A model generated the notes under the pieces. It worked only from the letters and a program-made list of their open reading frames with translations. It was not told the origin of the DNA and made no database searches. This document shows, piece after piece, positions 25,314-33,336 of a stretch of DNA of 64,000 bases. Each line of letters begins with the position of its first letter. The first letter of the stretch is position 1. This DNA comes from Verrucomicrobiia bacterium (GTDB lineage Bacteria; Verrucomicrobiota; Verrucomicrobiia; Limisphaerales; JADLHS01). The stretch is from contig WYBW01000022.1 of assembly GCA_011525685.1 (NCBI GenBank), forward strand, positions 62,001 to 126,000, written 5' to 3'. The translations under genes and the position numbers were made by a program.

Positions 25314-26477
25314 TCAAAACTTGTAAACGACATCCAGCGTCAGCGAAACGGCGTCCCGTTTGTCACCCGTGCCGAACATGCGCTGTCCGGTCAAGCTGTG
25401 ATCCCAACGCAGCTCACCGCGTGTGACGACATTCTTCCAGAGCGAATAATCCACGGTGAATGTTTCGCCCAGAAGTGCCACATCGTGCGTTCCATCAACG
25501 GGCACGCCCAAAGCGCCGGCCGAACCGGTCGCATATTCCAAGCGGTTCGCGAACTTCAATTTATCCGTCGCTTGATAGAGCAAATAGACATCCGCGGCGT
25601 TTTCGTGCGAACCGTCAAAGAGTCCGTTGGCACGATAGTCGTCCGAGATTCCGATACTGAGATTCTTGATCGGCGTCGGAATCGTGATGCCTCCATACCA
25701 GTTGACCGGATTCATTCTTCCTGATGCGCCGGTGACGAGGAACGACATGTTCACGACTGTTCCTTTGAGGAAACCGAAGCTTTCGGGAGCGGTCAGCGTG
25801 AGCAAGCCGGTGTAGGACTTCTTCGATTCCGTTGTCGAACCTCGGGAGTTGATTGCATTGGAGAAAACTCCGTTGTCCGTGACTCCGATTGCAGCACTGA
25901 CGCTGTCGTTGAATTTATAGGTCGTCAACAGGCCGGTGTGGATGATCGGCTCAAGGAAGAAGCCCCAGGACCGGCTGTAATTCGGATTCAAATGAGATTC
26001 CGAAATCTCGTAGCCCAATAACTCGGTCCAGACGCCGAGACGGAAATCCAGGCCGTTGCCAATGGGCGCGCGCAATGCGACGTTCGCTTCTTTGATGGCG
26101 AAATCGGAAGACGTGAAGGATGAACTGGAGGCGAGAGCGACGGCGTCAGGTCCGAGGAACGTCTGAACTCGATAGCCTGCGGCCCATCTGCTCTCATCCA
26201 GCGGCTTTTCGAGAGTCAAGCCGACGACATTGAGATTGAAACCGTCCTGCTTGTTTGGTCCGTCGTAAGAACGGCCATACAGGTTGTTGCCGCTGCCAAA
26301 CGCCCAAGTGGCCGAAGTATCCACAAATCCACTGAGGGTTGTGGAGGAAACGGCGGTCAACACCGGGTTCAGTGGAGCTTCTTCCGCGTGCAAACAAGAG
26401 GCGATGCCGATGATTCCAGCGGCCGTCAAAGCCGCCATTCTTAGATTGAGATGAGTGACTTGTTTCATAGGATTCAT
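25314..26477 (-). CDS. Outer-membrane beta-barrel porin (bbp2/OmpL-like)
   Basis: 387 residues from the ATG at 26477. The signal peptide ends near 'IASCLHAEE'. The mature chain begins 'TLSGFVDTSATWAFGSG' and contains alternating amphipathic strands with aromatic girdles, ending 'LTLDVVYKF' with terminal Phe, as outer-membrane barrels do. It fits the putative beta-barrel porin-2 family. Substrate unknown. It lies between the two halves of the duplicated TauE/unknown-gene unit. Confidence 0.85.
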   Translation of the reverse strand: MNPMKQVTHLNLRMAALTAAGIIGIASCLHAEEAPLNPVLTAVSSTTLSGFVDTSATWAFGSGNNLYGRSYDGPNKQDGFNLNVVGLTLEKPLDESRWAAGYRVQTFLGPDAVALASSSSFTSSDFAIKEANVALRAPIGNGLDFRLGVWTELLGYEISESHLNPNYSRSWGFFLEPIIHTGLLTTYKFNDSVSAAIGVTDNGVFSNAINSRGSTTESKKSYTGLLTLTAPESFGFLKGTVVNMSFLVTGASGRMNPVNWYGGITIPTPIKNLSIGISDDYRANGLFDGSHENAADVYLLYQATDKLKFANRLEYATGSAGALGVPVDGTHDVALLGETFTVDYSLWKNVVTRGELRWDHSLTGQRMFGTGDKRDAVSLTLDVVYKF

Positions 26478-26869
26478 TTTCTGTCCGGCACACGAATCCC
26501 GTCTCAAGCCACCAACACGCGGAGGCCGACTAACTTTTTTTAACTGCGTTTGTTTCTTTTTTCTCCCAAGTGCCTGTTGGGAGCGTTCAAGGCGTATTTA
26601 GCAGCATCCTTGCCGACACGTCGGCGGCAATCGGGCGGATTACACCGTTACTCGGTAAACACGAGAGATTGTAACGCGGAGTTTTTTACACGCATTTGAC
26701 AGCTCATGTGTGGCGCGATTCCGAGCACTCGCCCATTGCGCAGCATGAGCAAATGCCCACATAACAAGAGAGGGTGAGCTTCGGTCAAAAAAGGGTAACC
26801 AGGATACGATTTTTGAATTGAGCAGCCATCCACGGCTGTCGTTGAGCCGCGCGGACAAGTTGCGCTGAG
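26478..26869. other. Intergenic region upstream of the porin
   Basis: No credible gene. It contains a T-rich stretch (AACTTTTTTTAACTG, about 26531) and a small palindrome GCCGACACGTCGGC near 26610. Otherwise nothing was recognised. Confidence 0.4.
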
Positions 26870-27105
26870 TCAGCGCGTCGAATCGTCACCAGAAACCCCG
26901 GATTCAAATTCGATGGTCAAACTCTGGACAACGGCGAGACGCACTTTCCTCGCCGCCCGAAAGGCCGCGCTTTAATCGAAAGCCAACGCCACAGCATGAG
27001 GTGAATAACGCCTTGGTTTGCACGCCGCTGCGATTGATTTTGACAGCATCATATTTTGTTGCGCGACAGTCGTGCGAATCCCTCCCACCCGATCAATTGT
27101 TGAGC
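26870..27105 (-). pseudogene. Decayed copy of the unknown gene 24296-24862
   Basis: Read on the minus strand, it still encodes 'EGFARLSRNKI', then after a 1-base shift a segment like MLSKSIAAACK against MLPKSIAATCK of the intact copy, and further on an 'AVALAFD' counterpart of 'TVALAYD' before a stop. Matching DNA includes AACCCCGGATTCAAATTCG against ATCCCGGAATTCAAATTGG. It overlaps the 3' end of the intact TauE gene. Confidence 0.7.
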
Positions 27106-27842
27106 AGACTGTGAATAACGATGAACGCACCTAGCAGCAGCAGGCCCGTTGCGAGCACTCGCGCGAGCCAGACACCGGAAAGCCGGGCGGCCAGCCAAGT
27201 GCCCGGCCAAAGGCCGATCATTCCGCCCAGCGTGAACAGACTCGTCGTTTCCAGTGACACACGCTGGCCCGCGAGAACATGCGCGCCCGTGGCCGCGGCG
27301 CTCACCAGCGCCACGCTGAACATGGCGGTCGCGATGGCGCGGTGAATTTCCAACCGGCCAATCAAAATCAGTCCGGGAACGAGAATGAATCCGCCGCCCA
27401 CGCCAAGCAGTCCCGAAAGCACGCCTGTGCCGAAACCCAGCATCGCCAGCCGCCAGAGCTGATGCGTCGTTGTGCCGCTGCCCGGAGACGGCGCACTGGA
27501 CGTTTGACTCCACAAGCGCAACGCGACGGTCAATACCAGCGCGGCAAACACCAGCAGCAGCCAGCGTTCGGGCAGATGCTGGCCAATCATCGCGCCGATG
27601 GGTGCGCCCGCTACACCGCCCAAGGCAAGCTGCCAGCCAAGGCGATTATCAATCCGGCCCGTTCGAGAGGTTTGAAACGCCCGCACCCCCGCCATCGCGC
27701 CGACGGCAATCATCGAAGTGCAAACCGCCGCGTGCGGGCGAAGATGCAGGGCATACACCAGCAGCGGCACGGCGAGCGTCGAACCGCCATTGCCGGTCAG
27801 CCCAAACAGCACTCCCACGATCAGACCAAGAATCAATGTCAT
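27093..27842 (-). CDS. TauE/SafE-family membrane exporter
   Basis: 249 residues, polytopic, beginning MTLILGLIVGVLFGLTGNGG, with the repeated family motif 'GLTGNGGSTLAVPLL' and 'GLLGVGGGFILVPGL'. About seven or eight transmembrane helices. The family exports sulfite and related organosulfur anions. Its role in a metal island is unclear. A broken second copy lies at 24940-25085. Confidence 0.88.
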   Translation of the reverse strand: MTLILGLIVGVLFGLTGNGGSTLAVPLLVYALHLRPHAAVCTSMIAVGAMAGVRAFQTSRTGRIDNRLGWQLALGGVAGAPIGAMIGQHLPERWLLLVFAALVLTVALRLWSQTSSAPSPGSGTTTHQLWRLAMLGFGTGVLSGLLGVGGGFILVPGLILIGRLEIHRAIATAMFSVALVSAAATGAHVLAGQRVSLETTSLFTLGGMIGLWPGTWLAARLSGVWLARVLATGLLLLGAFIVIHSLLNN

Positions 27843-27872
27843 GGCGACTCATGCGGTCGAGATTTTTGTCGC

Positions 27873-28340
27873 TCAAGTGATGGAAAACAGATGCAAACCT
27901 TCAACCGGATCGCCGCGCGGCGTCCTCGTGCCGATGAGCGCGGCCAGTTGGTCCGAGTTTACCGGCTTTTCGAGGAACGCCTTTGCGCCATAGATGCGCG
28001 CAGTCTCGCGGCGCTCCGCAGTGCTGGTGGCACTCATCAAAATGACCGGCAGTTCCGGCCAGCGGAGGCGGATGAACTGGAGCAAATCGAAACCATTGAT
28101 CACCGGCATTTCGACATCGCTGATGACCGTTTCAACCGGCTGCGCCGCGAGCTGGTGGATGGCTTCCTCGCCATTGAAAGCGACGACGACTTCGTATCCC
28201 AGGCGGCGCATCAGACCTTCGACCCAGCGCGCCGTAAGTGGATTGTCGTCCACGACGAGAACCAGTTTCGTTTCTGCATCCATATCCGTAGATACGCCAG
28301 CATGGCCGCCAACCCTTTCGCCGTCTGCGAAACGCTTCAC
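27873..28340 (-). CDS. Single-domain response regulator (CheY-like receiver)
   Basis: 155 residues from a GTG at 28340 that overlaps the PII stop; an ATG at 28283 gives 136. Receiver motifs: 'LVVDDNP' acid pair, 'VISDVEMP' phospho-Asp, 'LMSAT' Thr/Ser and 'FLEKPV' Lys. There is no output domain. The partner kinase is unknown; the only kinase seen is at 33337. Confidence 0.85.
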   Translation of the reverse strand: MKRFADGERVGGHAGVSTDMDAETKLVLVVDDNPLTARWVEGLMRRLGYEVVVAFNGEEAIHQLAAQPVETVISDVEMPVINGFDLLQFIRLRWPELPVILMSATSTAERRETARIYGAKAFLEKPVNSDQLAALIGTRTPRGDPVEGLHLFSIT

Positions 28341-28681
28341 AACGCCTTGTCCCCCTCCGCGCCGGAGCGAATGTTGACGGCCCGCTCGACAGGCAGAATG
28401 AAGATGCGTCCGTCGCCTTTGTCACCGGTGTAAAAAGGTTCGCGCAACACGCGCACGAAGCGATCCACGTCAGCATCGGCGCAGACAATCTCGACTTTGG
28501 CGATGTTGGAGTATTTCTCCCAATACTGTTTGAACATCTTCAAACGGAATTGTTCGGCGTCAGCCAGCGCGCCGAGGGCGATGACGTGCGACACGGCCAC
28601 GTCACTCGCCCCTTCCTCGGTCAAACGTCCCAGCACATGCTCCAGGAAATGTTCGTTCACATAGGCTTTGATCTCTTTCAT
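28337..28681 (-). CDS. Divergent PII-family signalling protein
   Basis: 114 residues: MKEIKAYVNEHFLEHVLGRL start and the PII C-terminal signature 'TGDKGDGRIFILPVERAV', 'IRSGAEGDKAL'. The T-loop lacks the Tyr uridylylated in GlnB/GlnK. It resembles the PII-NG group, PII proteins encoded beside CzcA-type metal efflux genes rather than nitrogen genes. It probably senses a nucleotide or metal-linked signal; the target is unknown. It is coupled to the downstream receiver gene by overlap. Confidence 0.85.
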   Translation of the reverse strand: MKEIKAYVNEHFLEHVLGRLTEEGASDVAVSHVIALGALADAEQFRLKMFKQYWEKYSNIAKVEIVCADADVDRFVRVLREPFYTGDKGDGRIFILPVERAVNIRSGAEGDKAL

Positions 28682-28724
28682 AAAGCGAAGCGCTGAAATG
28701 CGCGCCGTCGGCTTGTGCTGGCCG

Positions 28725-29327
28725 TCAGTGCGCGTGCCCGGAGTGGTCCGCGTGCTCTTGCGGTGGCGTTCCGGCTGTCGCGACTTTCACCAACTGCCCG
28801 CAGCGCAGCATGGCTTTGCCCATGTAGGGATTGCTCACTGTCGTTCCGGTTTGCAACCAGCCGGCTTTGGCCATCGGGCAATACACCTGCCGGTAGGCGC
28901 TGGACACCGCCAAGTCTTTCGCGGTGAATTGAATGAGCGATTGGCTCAACGGCTTGAACGCCTCGCGCGCGGCGGCGATGTCCTTCGCTTTGGCCACGGC
29001 CTCCGCTTGCGTGCCGATTTTTTCCGGGAACGTGTTCGCCTTGTCCTCCTTCACGGATTTGGCGATGGCCTGCGCGCTTGCGGCCACGCCCTCAAGCGAA
29101 TCACCCGCCAGCGCGGTTTGAATCTGGACGTAACCATCGAACACCGCCGCGACGGGCTGCGGCAACTTGCTGGTGGTGGTGGCCGCCGCGTCGTGGGATT
29201 CGTGCCCGGACATCTGGCAGCCCGGCATGGCGGCTGGCGCTTCGCTGCCGCAACAACCGCCCGCAAATGCAGGCGCGGCGATGAATCCGGCGACAAGGAT
29301 GGTGAGGAGGAGTGTTTGCTTCTTCAT
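28725..29327 (-). CDS. Exported DUF3347-domain protein with Cys/His-rich ends
   Basis: 200 residues. After the signal peptide the mature N-terminus is 'GGCCGSEAPAAMPGCQMSGHESHD'-like, Cys/Met/His-rich. The DUF3347 body is 'VFDGYVQIQTALAGDSLEGV ... VYCPMA...GW', then 'NPYMGKAMLRCG'. It ends HADHSGHAH. DUF3347 is found fused to CusB-type adaptors, suggesting Cu/Ag handling. The start overlaps the sigma gene stop (ATGA). Confidence 0.82.
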   Translation of the reverse strand: MKKQTLLLTILVAGFIAAPAFAGGCCGSEAPAAMPGCQMSGHESHDAAATTTSKLPQPVAAVFDGYVQIQTALAGDSLEGVAASAQAIAKSVKEDKANTFPEKIGTQAEAVAKAKDIAAAREAFKPLSQSLIQFTAKDLAVSSAYRQVYCPMAKAGWLQTGTTVSNPYMGKAMLRCGQLVKVATAGTPPQEHADHSGHAH

Positions 29328-30205
29328 GTTTTGATTTCGATTTTGTTTTTGCTTTGAGGTTTGAAGGGACGGATGGAAATCCAGTCGGGCGACTCGCGAA
29401 GAAAGCGCCCGAAGTCCGCGCGCAACAATTTACGCGCGTGATACAGACGGGACTCGACCGCTTTGGCGGAACAATGCAGCCGGCCGCCAATTTCATTTTG
29501 CGATAGCTCTTCGTAGGCGAACAAGTGCAGCGCCTCGCGCAGCAACGGTGGCAATGCGGCAAAAGATTCCTCCAAGCTCCGCATCGTTTCCTCGCGATCC
29601 AAACCGGCATCCGGGGCGGGTGTGGGTGCGAATAACGCCTTGGATTGCAGTTCCTTCTCGGTCAGTTCATCGAGCGGGACAAATTCCGGCTGGCGCGCGC
29701 GGTGGCGAAGCCGGTTGCGCGCCAGATTTAGCGCGATGGTGTAAAGCCAGGTGCTGAACCGAGCCCGCAAATCGAACCGATGCCGGTGGCGATACACTCG
29801 CACAAAGGTTTCGTCCACCACGTCCGCCGCCTCGGTCCAATCCTGCAACATCCGCGCGATGACTCCCCGCAAATGAAGCGCGTGACGACTCATCAGCCGT
29901 GTCATCGCGGCATCCTCCTCCCGGCACAAGCAGGCCATGTCCGCCGCGTCTTGACGGGCAATTGCTTCGTGGCCGTTGACCCGCTCGCACGATGGCGAAC
30001 CATAACTCCTTCGGGTGGGAAGAACGCCGCCGAGGCCGTTGCGCGAAGCGTGGTCGCTGCGAGCCAGCGGGCGGCTGATTCGCTCTGCCGGCCAATGGGT
30101 TTCATGGCCGTTCCGACCATTGCCCCCGTCTTGCGGCAGCGCTGATTTCCCATTGTGTTCCAAACTGCGCGCGGTCGCATCGGTGGATGTGGCAATTGCA
30201 AACAT
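29324..30205 (-). CDS. ECF sigma factor with long N-terminal extension
   Basis: 293 residues from the ATG at 30205 (MFAIATSTDAT). The first 100 residues are low-complexity; region 2 follows (AADVVDETFVRVYRHRHRF, FSTWLYTIALNLARNRLRH) and region 4 (LPPLLREALHLFAYEELSQ, CSAKAVESRLYHARKLL). No anti-sigma gene adjoins it. Upstream is a CBM48-like protein gene; downstream, by a 4-base overlap, is the DUF3347 protein. Confidence 0.85.
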   Translation of the reverse strand: MFAIATSTDATARSLEHNGKSALPQDGGNGRNGHETHWPAERISRPLARSDHASRNGLGGVLPTRRSYGSPSCERVNGHEAIARQDAADMACLCREEDAAMTRLMSRHALHLRGVIARMLQDWTEAADVVDETFVRVYRHRHRFDLRARFSTWLYTIALNLARNRLRHRARQPEFVPLDELTEKELQSKALFAPTPAPDAGLDREETMRSLEESFAALPPLLREALHLFAYEELSQNEIGGRLHCSAKAVESRLYHARKLLRADFGRFLRESPDWISIRPFKPQSKNKIEIKT

Positions 30206-30237
30206 GAAATCGCCCCGCTTCGGGCACGGATGCTGAA

Positions 30238-30540
30238 TCAGCCAACAGTAATCACTCCGTTCACTCCGCCGTGTGGATTCGGAGCGGTTTCCTTGGCGCG
30301 CGGATCGTCCTGCCAAACACCATCAACCACCAGGCGATATTCGTAGCGGCCCGGCGGCAGCGTCAGTTCTTTCACCCAACGACCGTCACCGAGAGCAACC
30401 ATTGGCGTCGCGCCCGGCTGCCAGTCGTTGAACGAACCGGCAAGGCACACGGTCCTGGCCTCGTTGCTCTGAAACTCAAACCGGCAGGTGCGCTTGCCGG
30501 AAGCGGATGTCGTTGCTGGATTCTTGCTTTTTCTGGCCAT
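30238..30540 (-). CDS. Stand-alone AMPK/CBM48-like glycogen-binding domain protein
   Basis: 100 residues: a short basic start, then the domain 'VCLAGSFNDWQPGATPM', 'DGRWVKELTLPPGRYEYRLV', 'VDGVWQDDP' and 'NPHGGVNGV'. This is the AMPK-beta/CBM48 family. It has no signal peptide. It is close in sequence to 38437-38718. It lies 32 bp upstream of an ECF sigma gene. Role unknown. Confidence 0.82.
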   Translation of the reverse strand: MARKSKNPATTSASGKRTCRFEFQSNEARTVCLAGSFNDWQPGATPMVALGDGRWVKELTLPPGRYEYRLVVDGVWQDDPRAKETAPNPHGGVNGVITVG

Positions 30541-30661
30541 GCGGATTCCTTTCTCGCTTGCCGGCGAAGATTTCCCCGCATGATAGGAACTTGAAATCCG
30601 GTGCTGGACCAGTCGCGCGGAGGAATGTTCACGAGCGTTTTCATAAATGTCGTCGAACCTT

Positions 30662-30686
30662 CATACGCCGCAGAAGCGCGTTTCCC
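30662..30686 (-). promoter_or_regulatory. Island promoter motif, site F
   Basis: Minus strand: GAGGGAAA, with 13 bp between GGGAAA and CGTATG. It is 122 bp upstream of 30540 and probably drives the CBM48/sigma/DUF3347/PII genes. Confidence 0.45.
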
Positions 30687-30744
30687 TCGGCAAAGCGTGA
30701 ATCATCGCGCCGCCCTTTTGTTTTGCGCGATCCGGCGTGGCGGG

Positions 30745-31461
30745 CTATTCCGCCAAAAGCAGCGCGAGGCTGCCACGGAGTTGCTGGCGTGCCTTGTAGA
30801 TGCGAACCTCGACCGCTTTGGCAGAACAGCCAATAATTTCACCGATCTCCGCGTGGGATTTCTCCTCGTATTCGGCCAACACCAGCGGGATGCGCCATTT
30901 GTCGGGGAGCGCGGCCACGGCACGGCGAACAGTCTCCGCCCGTTCCTCAGCTTGGGTGGCTTCGCTGGGAGACGGTCTGTGTTCGGTCAGCGATTCACTA
31001 AAGGTGTTGCCCGTGGCGTCGTTTTCCGCGTCGAGCGAAACCTGCTGATGGCGTCCGCGCCAGCGGTAACGGTCGCGCACCAGATTGCTGGCGATGGCGT
31101 AGAGCCAGGTGGAGAATCTTTTGTCCGTGTCAAACTTCGTCCGGTTTTGATAAACGCGGACGAAAGTCTCTTGCGCCAAGTCAGCCGCATCCTCCTCGTT
31201 TTGCAACGAACGCACCAAATACTGGAAAATCTTTTCCGCGTGACGTTCCATCAAATCGTTCAACGCCGCGCCATGCCCTGATGCCAACCGCGCCATGTCG
31301 AGGCGATCTTGCTCGTCGGCATCGGCGGGTTTTGCGGGAGAGCAACCTGCCTCGGCCTGCACTGGCAAGTTGTGCAGGGCGGGATGCGTAGTTGGTTGCT
31401 GCGAGAACATGGCTTCAATTCCTTTACGCTGCTCCGCATCGGGGCGGGCGAACGGACTCAT
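30745..31461 (-). CDS. ECF sigma factor, CnrH-like paralogue
   Basis: 238 residues from the ATG at 31461; an alternative ATG at 31410. Region 2 is 'LVRSLQNEEDAADLAQETFV' and 'FSTWLYAIASNLVRDRYR'; region 4 is 'LVLAEYEEKSHAEIGEIIG' and 'CSAKAVEVRIYKARQQL'. It closely resembles the CnrH-like factor at 48552-49148, including the shared SLDAEN linker, but no YX sensor genes adjoin it. It may serve the sigma-less YX pair at 46845-47687. Confidence 0.87.
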   Translation of the reverse strand: MSPFARPDAEQRKGIEAMFSQQPTTHPALHNLPVQAEAGCSPAKPADADEQDRLDMARLASGHGAALNDLMERHAEKIFQYLVRSLQNEEDAADLAQETFVRVYQNRTKFDTDKRFSTWLYAIASNLVRDRYRWRGRHQQVSLDAENDATGNTFSESLTEHRPSPSEATQAEERAETVRRAVAALPDKWRIPLVLAEYEEKSHAEIGEIIGCSAKAVEVRIYKARQQLRGSLALLLAE

Positions 31462-31495
31462 GCCGTCGCGCCGCGCCCCGGCGGAGAAAAACGCG

Positions 31496-31978
31496 TTATT
31501 TCTTCTCCATACCCTTCGTTGGCTTTGCGTCCTTGGTGGTCGCACAGCAGAACGCGGAGTCATCGCCACACGCCTTGCAACTATGCTTGAGTTCGGTGAT
31601 GTCACCTTTGGCATGGCCGGTGACGGTGATGGTGGAATTACATCCGGCACACGCGTGCGTGCCGATCAACTCCTTGGGCTGGCCGCCTTCCATCAGAAGC
31701 TGCGCACCCTTCACGCCCTGCTTTACGCGGGTGACCCACACGGTTTTGCACTTGCTGCACACCATCGCCATCGTGTCGTCATCCTTGAGCGCCGTCGCGT
31801 CCTTGGTGGTCTTCACTTCCTTGAGCAGCATGAGCTGGTGCTCGCCGCCCTTCATGGGCTTCATCTCCTCTTTCTTCTCTTGCGCCTGGACTGTTCCGGG
31901 CAGCCAAGTTGCGAGTGCCAAGGCGAAAGCCACGCCGAGGCCGAGGATCGTTTTGGAGACTGATTTGTTTGTTTTCAT
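31496..31978 (-). CDS. Exported zinc-ribbon protein ending GMEKK
   Basis: 160 residues from the ATG at 31978, with a signal peptide ending 'PGTVQAQ'. Modules: CSKCKTVWVTRV, then HACAGC, GHAKG, then HSCKACG and FCC, ending PTKGMEKK. It shares this arrangement with 20829-21299 and 50333-50788. The eight Cys suggest two metal sites. It lies just upstream of the CnrH-like sigma gene (34 bp). Confidence 0.77.
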   Translation of the reverse strand: MKTNKSVSKTILGLGVAFALALATWLPGTVQAQEKKEEMKPMKGGEHQLMLLKEVKTTKDATALKDDDTMAMVCSKCKTVWVTRVKQGVKGAQLLMEGGQPKELIGTHACAGCNSTITVTGHAKGDITELKHSCKACGDDSAFCCATTKDAKPTKGMEKK

Positions 31979-32020
31979 GTTTTGTTCCTGTTGGTTTTTG
32001 TTTGTTGTTCGTTTCGGGGC

Positions 32021-32041
32021 GAGCCTGCGAGTTGCAGGCTC
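32021..32041 (-). repeat. Hairpin at the end of the receiver gene
   Basis: GAGCCTGC/GCAGGCTC, 8-bp stem and 5-nt loop, overlapping the stop codon region of the gene at 32040. There is no T-run, so it is not a clear terminator. Confidence 0.35.
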
Positions 32042-32468
32042 AAAGAGTTTCATCAGGCGCTGCGTCTGCCTTCATCGCTTCGTGGATGATGGCAATCAAC
32101 TTCTCCGGGCCGTCTTGCTTGGATGCGAAACCGGACGCGCCCGCCGCGCGGGCCAGACGTTCAGTGCGGCGCACGTCGAACATCGTCGTGGCTACGATGG
32201 GAAGCGCCGGAGTTTGCGCGTGGAGCGCCTTTATCAAATCAAGACCGCTGGAAGATTTGAGTTGAATGTCCGTCAGGACGAGATCGGGCTGGAGCGATTC
32301 GATGGCTGTGATGGCCTCCTGCACATCCGCCGCCTCGCCGCAGACGGTCAAATCAGTTTCGCGTTCCAGCGCGCTGATGATGCTCTGCCGCATCAACGGG
32401 TGGTCTTCGATGACAAAAATCCGGCGTTTCAAACTCTGCGCCCGGCGTTGAACTTTTGCTGCGTTCAC
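32040..32468 (-). CDS. Receiver-only NarL-type response regulator
   Basis: 142 residues from a GTG at 32468. Receiver motifs: 'FVIEDHPLMRQSI', 'LVLTDIQLKSSSGLDL', and Lys in 'FASKQDGPEKL'. NarL-family receivers normally carry a LuxR-type DNA-binding domain; here the protein ends just after the receiver. It lies downstream of a full NarL-type regulator and its kinase. Confidence 0.82.
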   Translation of the reverse strand: MNAAKVQRRAQSLKRRIFVIEDHPLMRQSIISALERETDLTVCGEAADVQEAITAIESLQPDLVLTDIQLKSSSGLDLIKALHAQTPALPIVATTMFDVRRTERLARAAGASGFASKQDGPEKLIAIIHEAMKADAAPDETL

Positions 32469-32632
32469 GAGAGCAGATTACGGCGGGGCGGAGGAACTGC
32501 CCATTGGGACGCTGGTAACGCGTTGGTAGGGCCGCAGGCGGATGGGGATAAAGGAATTCCTTATTGCGAAAGACGAGGCCGCAGGCTCGTAATATAACAC
32601 GGCTTGACTTCGCTCTGCGTCGGCGCTGTTCG

Positions 32633-33328
32633 TTACGCGGAAGTCTGTCCCTGCGATGAAACCCATCGGATGGCGAAACGCTGGAACTCCGGCGTGGTCT
32701 TGAAGCCGAGCTTTTCTTTGATGTGCATCCGATGCACGTCCACGGTCTTGGGGCTGAGATGCAGCCTTTGCGCGATTTCATCCGTGCTCCAGCCTTCGCC
32801 AAAAAGCCGCATCACTTCCATTTCGCGGTCGCTCAATTTGGTTTCCGGCCCGTCGCCAACCTTGCCGGATGGCGCGGCCACGGATTCCAGAATCTTTGCG
32901 GACACGCGCGGACTCACGGCGATTTGCCCGCTCAACACGGTGCGGATGGCGTTCGCAAGTTGCTCGTCCGAACCCGCACCTTTCATCACGTAACCGCGTC
33001 CGCCGGCCCGCAAGACGCGCGCGGCGTAAAGCGATTCGTCCTGCATGGACATGGCGAGCACCGGCAATCCGGGATGGACCGCTTGAATGTCTTTGAGAAG
33101 TTCCAAGCCGTCCTTGTCCGGCAAAGTCATGTCCATGAGCACAAGATCGGGCTTCAGTTTCGGGATGGCTTCCATCGCCTCGCGCGCTGTGCCGGCTTCG
33201 CCGCAGACCATCAAGTCTTGTTCGCGGCTCAAGAGATCGGCCTGACCGCGTCGCATCAGTGGATGGTCGTCCACGAGCAGAATCTTTTTGAACTGTGGCG
33301 CTGGTTGGGTTCGATTTCGTTTTGCCAT
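32633..33328 (-). CDS. NarL/FixJ-family response regulator
   Basis: 231 residues from the ATG at 33328. The receiver (LLVDDHPLMRRGQ, DLVLMDMTLPDKDGLEL, GYVMKGAGSDEQL) is followed by a LuxR HTH (LSDREMEVMRLFGEGWSTDE, LSPKTVDVHRMHIKEKLG). It starts 8 bp after the histidine kinase gene stop; the two form a two-component system. Confidence 0.92.
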   Translation of the reverse strand: MAKRNRTQPAPQFKKILLVDDHPLMRRGQADLLSREQDLMVCGEAGTAREAMEAIPKLKPDLVLMDMTLPDKDGLELLKDIQAVHPGLPVLAMSMQDESLYAARVLRAGGRGYVMKGAGSDEQLANAIRTVLSGQIAVSPRVSAKILESVAAPSGKVGDGPETKLSDREMEVMRLFGEGWSTDEIAQRLHLSPKTVDVHRMHIKEKLGFKTTPEFQRFAIRWVSSQGQTSA

Positions 33329-33336
33329 AGTTTTGG

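Noticed and set aside
24296-27842. Insertion sequence or composite transposon as the cause of the duplication
   Set aside because: No transposase gene, terminal inverted repeats or target-site duplication could be seen; the pattern fits plain tandem duplication with decay.
27279-28433. 384-codon plus-strand frame across TauE, receiver and PII genes
   Set aside because: It crosses three real minus-strand genes and reads as low-complexity His/Arg/Gln-rich sequence.
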